NCBI GenBank assembly: GCA_964598695.1
Contig: CAZRDB010000229.1
Coordinates: 1 to 7,317, forward strand
Length of the DNA: 7,317 bases
Reading direction: 5' to 3'
From: CAZRDB01 sp964598695
GTDB taxonomy: Bacteria > Armatimonadota > Zipacnadia > UBA1398
Position numbers and translations under genes: made by a program. Of this stretch, positions 5,027 to 7,317 are shown one piece after another. The notes beneath the pieces are model-generated. The model made no database searches and was not told the origin of the DNA. It was given only the letters and a program-made list of their open reading frames with translations. The first letter of the stretch is position 1. Every line of letters begins with the position of its first letter.

Positions 5027-6508
5027 ATGGACCACCATATCCGGTACCTCCTCGATCGCGGCGGAGACGGCGACGACCACGAGGCGCTCCGGCTCGTGGA
5101 CGAGGAGCTGACGCGGGCGCCGAACAACGCCCAGCTCCTGGTGCTGCGGTCGGAGGCGCTTCGGAACCTCGAGATGTACGGCGATGCGGTGGAGGCGGCC
5201 CGCGCGGCCTCACGCGCCCACGAATCGGCCGCGTACACCCATGCGGCGCTCGGCGAGGCGCTCCTCGACCTCGCCGAGGAGGAGGACGACGAGGCCCTTC
5301 TGGGCCAGGCCGGCGAGGCATTCCAGGCCGCCCTGCTGCGCGACCCCGAGCTGTGGAGCGCCCACTTCTGGCTCGCCGAGTGCACGATCCGGCTCGGCGC
5401 GGCCGACGACGGGCTGGTGCGGATGGCCGGCGTGGCCCGCGCGACCTCCTGGGACCAGGCCGCCCTGACGCGCGTGGCCCGGCTCGTCGCCGACGGCGTT
5501 CGACCGATCGCGCAGGCCGAACGCGAGGCGCAGCGCACGCACCCGGACGAGAACCTGGTGCTCGGGATCGCCCTGCGCCGCGCGGGGGATCTCGCCGCGG
5601 CCGGGCAGGAGTTCGAGACCGAGCGCCGGCTCGACCCGCTCAGCCGCGAGCCGGCCTACCAGCTCGCCCGGGTCGAGGCCCTCGCGGGCAACCTCCCCGA
5701 GGCGCTGGCCCAGCTCGCCTGGCCCTGCGACGCCGAGGGCTTCTTCGAGGCGTGGGTGCTCCGGGGCCAGGTGCTCCAGGCGCTCGGCCGCGCGACCGAG
5801 GCGAAGGCATCGCTCGAGCGCGCGCTCCCGCCGGCCCGCCGCTGGTCCGACCCGGCAGAGGTCGAGGCACTGGAGCTGCGACTGCTCGAGCCCGATGGCG
5901 ACGGCGCGTGGCGCCAGGACGGCGACAGCCTGCAGGAGGAGATCCTGCGCGCGATGGTGCGGGAGCAACGGCTCGCGAGCGCCCACGACAGCCCGCAGGC
6001 GCATTGCCTGCAGATGGCGCGGGCGGCGACCGAGGTCTACGAGCGCGCCGGCCGCGCCGAGGAGACGGCCTGGCGCATCGTGCGGACGGCGCGCGCGCAT
6101 TCGGCTCCCCAGCTCGCCTCCGAGGCGTGGTCGGCAGCGGTCAACCAAGCCGGCGACGCGTGGGAGGTCCTGACCGTCTCCGAGACCGCGGCACTCGCCG
6201 GGATCATCGTCCTTGCGAGCTGGTATGCGACGAGCGGCGAGTTCGAGGGCCGCGACTGCGCCGTTCTCGGCGCCGCCGCTGTCTCCCTCGCCGAGCACGC
6301 GGTCCGCGACGCCGAGGCCAACGGCCGGACGGTGACCGCCTACGACGAGCTGCTGAACCGCTGGCGGGCGGAGCTGCGCGAGGCGGCCGAAGCCGGCCCC
6401 ACGACCATGGATGGCGCCGGGCGAATCGTCGGCGAGGCGATCGGGCAGCCGGGCGGGGCGGGACTCCTCCACGAGCTGGCGGTTCTTCGGCCCCGGAGGC
6501 GGTTCTAG
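5027..6508 (+). CDS. Cytoplasmic tetratricopeptide-repeat protein
   Basis: The gene encodes 493 residues. The start at 5027 is the first ATG possible, because an in-frame TAG lies at 5021-5023, two codons upstream. The ribosome binding site is poor. There is no signal peptide or membrane segment, so a cytoplasmic location is expected. Helix pairs of TPR type are seen at about 34-66 (NNAQLLVLRSEALRNLEMYGDAVEA), 68-105, 108-138 (degenerate), 174-205 (ENLVLGIALRRAGDLAAAGQEF, then RRLDPLS), 208-232 and 240-268, each with the small-residue pattern and terminal Pro of the repeat. The second repeat carries an acidic insert (EEEDDEA, 84-90). From about 300 to 493 the protein is still mostly helical, with Ala/Glu/Arg-rich segments, but loses the TPR pattern; this part I do not recognise. 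TPR arrays bind other proteins, and no enzymatic motif is visible. The partner is unknown. Confidence 0.85.
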   Translation: MDHHIRYLLDRGGDGDDHEALRLVDEELTRAPNNAQLLVLRSEALRNLEMYGDAVEAARAASRAHESAAYTHAALGEALLDLAEEEDDEALLGQAGEAFQAALLRDPELWSAHFWLAECTIRLGAADDGLVRMAGVARATSWDQAALTRVARLVADGVRPIAQAEREAQRTHPDENLVLGIALRRAGDLAAAGQEFETERRLDPLSREPAYQLARVEALAGNLPEALAQLAWPCDAEGFFEAWVLRGQVLQALGRATEAKASLERALPPARRWSDPAEVEALELRLLEPDGDGAWRQDGDSLQEEILRAMVREQRLASAHDSPQAHCLQMARAATEVYERAGRAEETAWRIVRTARAHSAPQLASEAWSAAVNQAGDAWEVLTVSETAALAGIIVLASWYATSGEFEGRDCAVLGAAAVSLAEHAVRDAEANGRTVTAYDELLNRWRAELREAAEAGPTTMDGAGRIVGEAIGQPGGAGLLHELAVLRPRRRF

Positions 6509-6516
6509 CGCCCGGG

Positions 6517-6529
6517 CGGCGGGCCGCCG
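6517..6529 (+). terminator. Possible weak terminator hairpin after the TPR gene
   Basis: CGGCG and CGCCG form a stem around a GGC loop, starting 9 nt after the TPR stop codon. The following bases (GAAACTCG) contain no T-run, so intrinsic termination is doubtful; the short palindrome GCCCGGGC at 6510-6517 overlaps it by one base. Confidence 0.25.
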
Positions 6530-6670
6530 GAAACTCGACGTCTTCCCGCGGATCTATCAGTATCAGGGGCTGGACCACCGCACGGGTGCGCGTTACCGTT
6601 AGGCGGAGTGTGAGGCTTCGTTCGGGGGAATCGCGACGGGTAGGCCGCTCGGAGTGCGATCGGCAGACCG

Positions 6671-6677
6671 AAGGAGG
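6671..6677 (+). promoter_or_regulatory. Strong ribosome binding site of the DUF362 gene
   Basis: AAGGAGG lies 4 nt before the ATG at 6682 and is the best Shine-Dalgarno match in the window. It fixes the start of a gene that runs off the edge. Confidence 0.75.
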
Positions 6678-6681
6678 CAGC

Positions 6682-7317
6682 ATGCACCACTCGAATCGCC
6701 GGGAGTTCCTTAAGCGCGCGGCAGCATTGGCCGCGGGCACCAGCCTCGGCTCGCTGTTCGTTGCGGGCTGCGCCAAGAAGCCGGCGGAGACCGCCGAGAC
6801 CGCGGGCGGGTCCACCTCCGGCGCCGCGAAGCCGACCGGACCGAAGACGCCGGGGGCAACCACGGAGACCATGAGCGGCCCCGGCGGCGGGCCGGCGGCG
6901 GTCGCGGGGCAACCGGGCGAGCAGGGCGGCGCCGCTCCCTCGGGCGAGACGGGCCCCAACGCCGCGAACGGCGTGGCCGCCGCGGGCGGGCAGGTCATCG
7001 TGGCGAAGGGCGGCGAGTCGCCGGCGGCGCTTGTGCGGGCGGCGATCGAGGCGCTCGGGGGCATGGGGACCTTCGTGAAGGCGGGCCAGACCGTCTGCCT
7101 CAAGCCCAACGCCAGTTGGGACCGCGCGCCGGGATCGGGCGCCAACACACACCCCGAGGTGCTCGCCGAGGTCATCAAGATGTGCAAGGCGGCCGGCGCC
7201 CGTGAGGTCATCGCCATCGACTACACGCTGGCCAGCGAGCCGCTCCAGTGGAACGGCCTCAAGGAGGCGGCGGAGGGCGCGGGCGGCAAGTTCATCGAGT
7301 TCACGAGTTCCAACAGC
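6682..7317 (+). CDS. DUF362-family exported protein (Tat-type lipoprotein signal), 3' end cut
   Basis: An open frame of exactly 212 codons runs from 6682 to the window end without a stop. Residues 5-13 read NRREFLKRA, a twin-arginine-like signal (S/T-R-R-x-F-L-K, with Asn in the first position), followed by an Ala/Gly-rich hydrophobic stretch and the lipobox VAGC with Cys30. Export folded via Tat and lipid anchoring are inferred. Residues 31-102 are a low-complexity Gly/Pro/Ala/Thr tether. The folded part begins near 103 (GGQVIVAKG) and matches the start of DUF362: an AALVRAAIEALGG helix, TVCLKPNASW with the Lys-Pro-Asn motif at 141-143, THPEVLAEVIKMCKAAGA at 156-173, then EVIAIDYT. DUF362 proteins are often annotated beside iron-sulfur or redox functions, but their activity is not established. 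The Cys-rich or C-terminal part, if any, lies outside the window. Confidence 0.87.
   Translation, partial: MHHSNRREFLKRAAALAAGTSLGSLFVAGCAKKPAETAETAGGSTSGAAKPTGPKTPGATTETMSGPGGGPAAVAGQPGEQGGAAPSGETGPNAANGVAAAGGQVIVAKGGESPAALVRAAIEALGGMGTFVKAGQTVCLKPNASWDRAPGSGANTHPEVLAEVIKMCKAAGAREVIAIDYTLASEPLQWNGLKEAAEGAGGKFIEFTSSNS

Larger units (their letters stand above)
6509..6681 (+). other. Intergenic region between TPR and DUF362 genes
   Basis: Just after the TPR stop is the dyad CGGCGG-G-CCGCCG (6517-6529), a possible hairpin without a T-run. TATCAG is repeated in tandem at 6555-6566 in an otherwise G+C-rich context; either copy could be a weak -10 element or part of a binding site, but no -35 hexamer is evident at a normal distance. 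The stretch ends with the ribosome binding site of the next gene. I see no small gene in it. Confidence 0.35.

Noticed and set aside
5210..6472. A 420-codon minus-strand open frame antisense to the TPR gene
   Set aside because: It is Arg/Leu/Gly-rich without recognisable pattern, while the plus strand shows TPR repeats. It is a codon-bias shadow.
6204..7217. A 337-codon minus-strand open frame spanning the TPR end and the DUF362 gene
   Set aside because: The plus strand has the better case, with AAGGAGG, a Tat-like lipoprotein signal and DUF362 motifs. The minus-strand product is Pro/Ala/Arg low complexity and would overlap two real genes.

Overview
The window is about 70% G+C bacterial DNA holding six protein genes: four on the minus strand in the left two thirds and two on the plus strand at the right. 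The first and last genes are cut by the window edges. The best clue to the host is the prepilin-like gene. Its N-terminus (FTLIELLVVIAIIA, then FPVFAKAREKARQTSCLSN, then an AQDYDERLP-type segment) and its C-terminal H-X9-DG motif are a style abundant in Armatimonadota, and also found in Planctomycetota and related phyla. With the high G+C I infer an Armatimonadota-like organism. No rRNA or other marker gene is present to confirm this.

Minus-strand block, in order of transcription: (1) a four-pass membrane protein of unknown function, 4806 to 4108, with a credible sigma70-type promoter upstream; (2) 95 bp further on, an 883-residue secreted multidomain glycoside hydrolase of the clan GH-A TIM-barrel type, 4012 to 1361, with WNEP acid/base and MSEG nucleophile candidates; (3) after a 338 bp non-coding stretch rich in inverted repeats, a DUF1559-type prepilin-like secreted protein, 1022 to 285; (4) after a 75 bp gap holding a short hairpin, a small lipoprotein, 209 to beyond base 1. 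Genes 1 and 2 could share a transcript. Genes 3 and 4 look like a second unit, separated from the hydrolase by the palindromes.

Plus-strand block: a 220 bp divergent intergenic region leads into a 493-residue cytoplasmic TPR protein (5027 to 6508). After 173 bp there is a DUF362-family protein with a signal peptide that combines a twin-arginine-like motif with a lipobox (6682 to beyond the window end).

Four of the six products are predicted to be exported or membrane-bound: hydrolase, pilin-like protein, and two lipoproteins. A fifth spans the membrane. The window therefore reads as a cell-envelope and polysaccharide-use neighbourhood, not a defence or mobile locus. I saw no tRNA, rRNA, CRISPR array, transposase or integrase. 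The least explained parts are the palindrome-rich stretch at 1023-1360, the exact family and substrate of the hydrolase, and the unnamed membrane protein.
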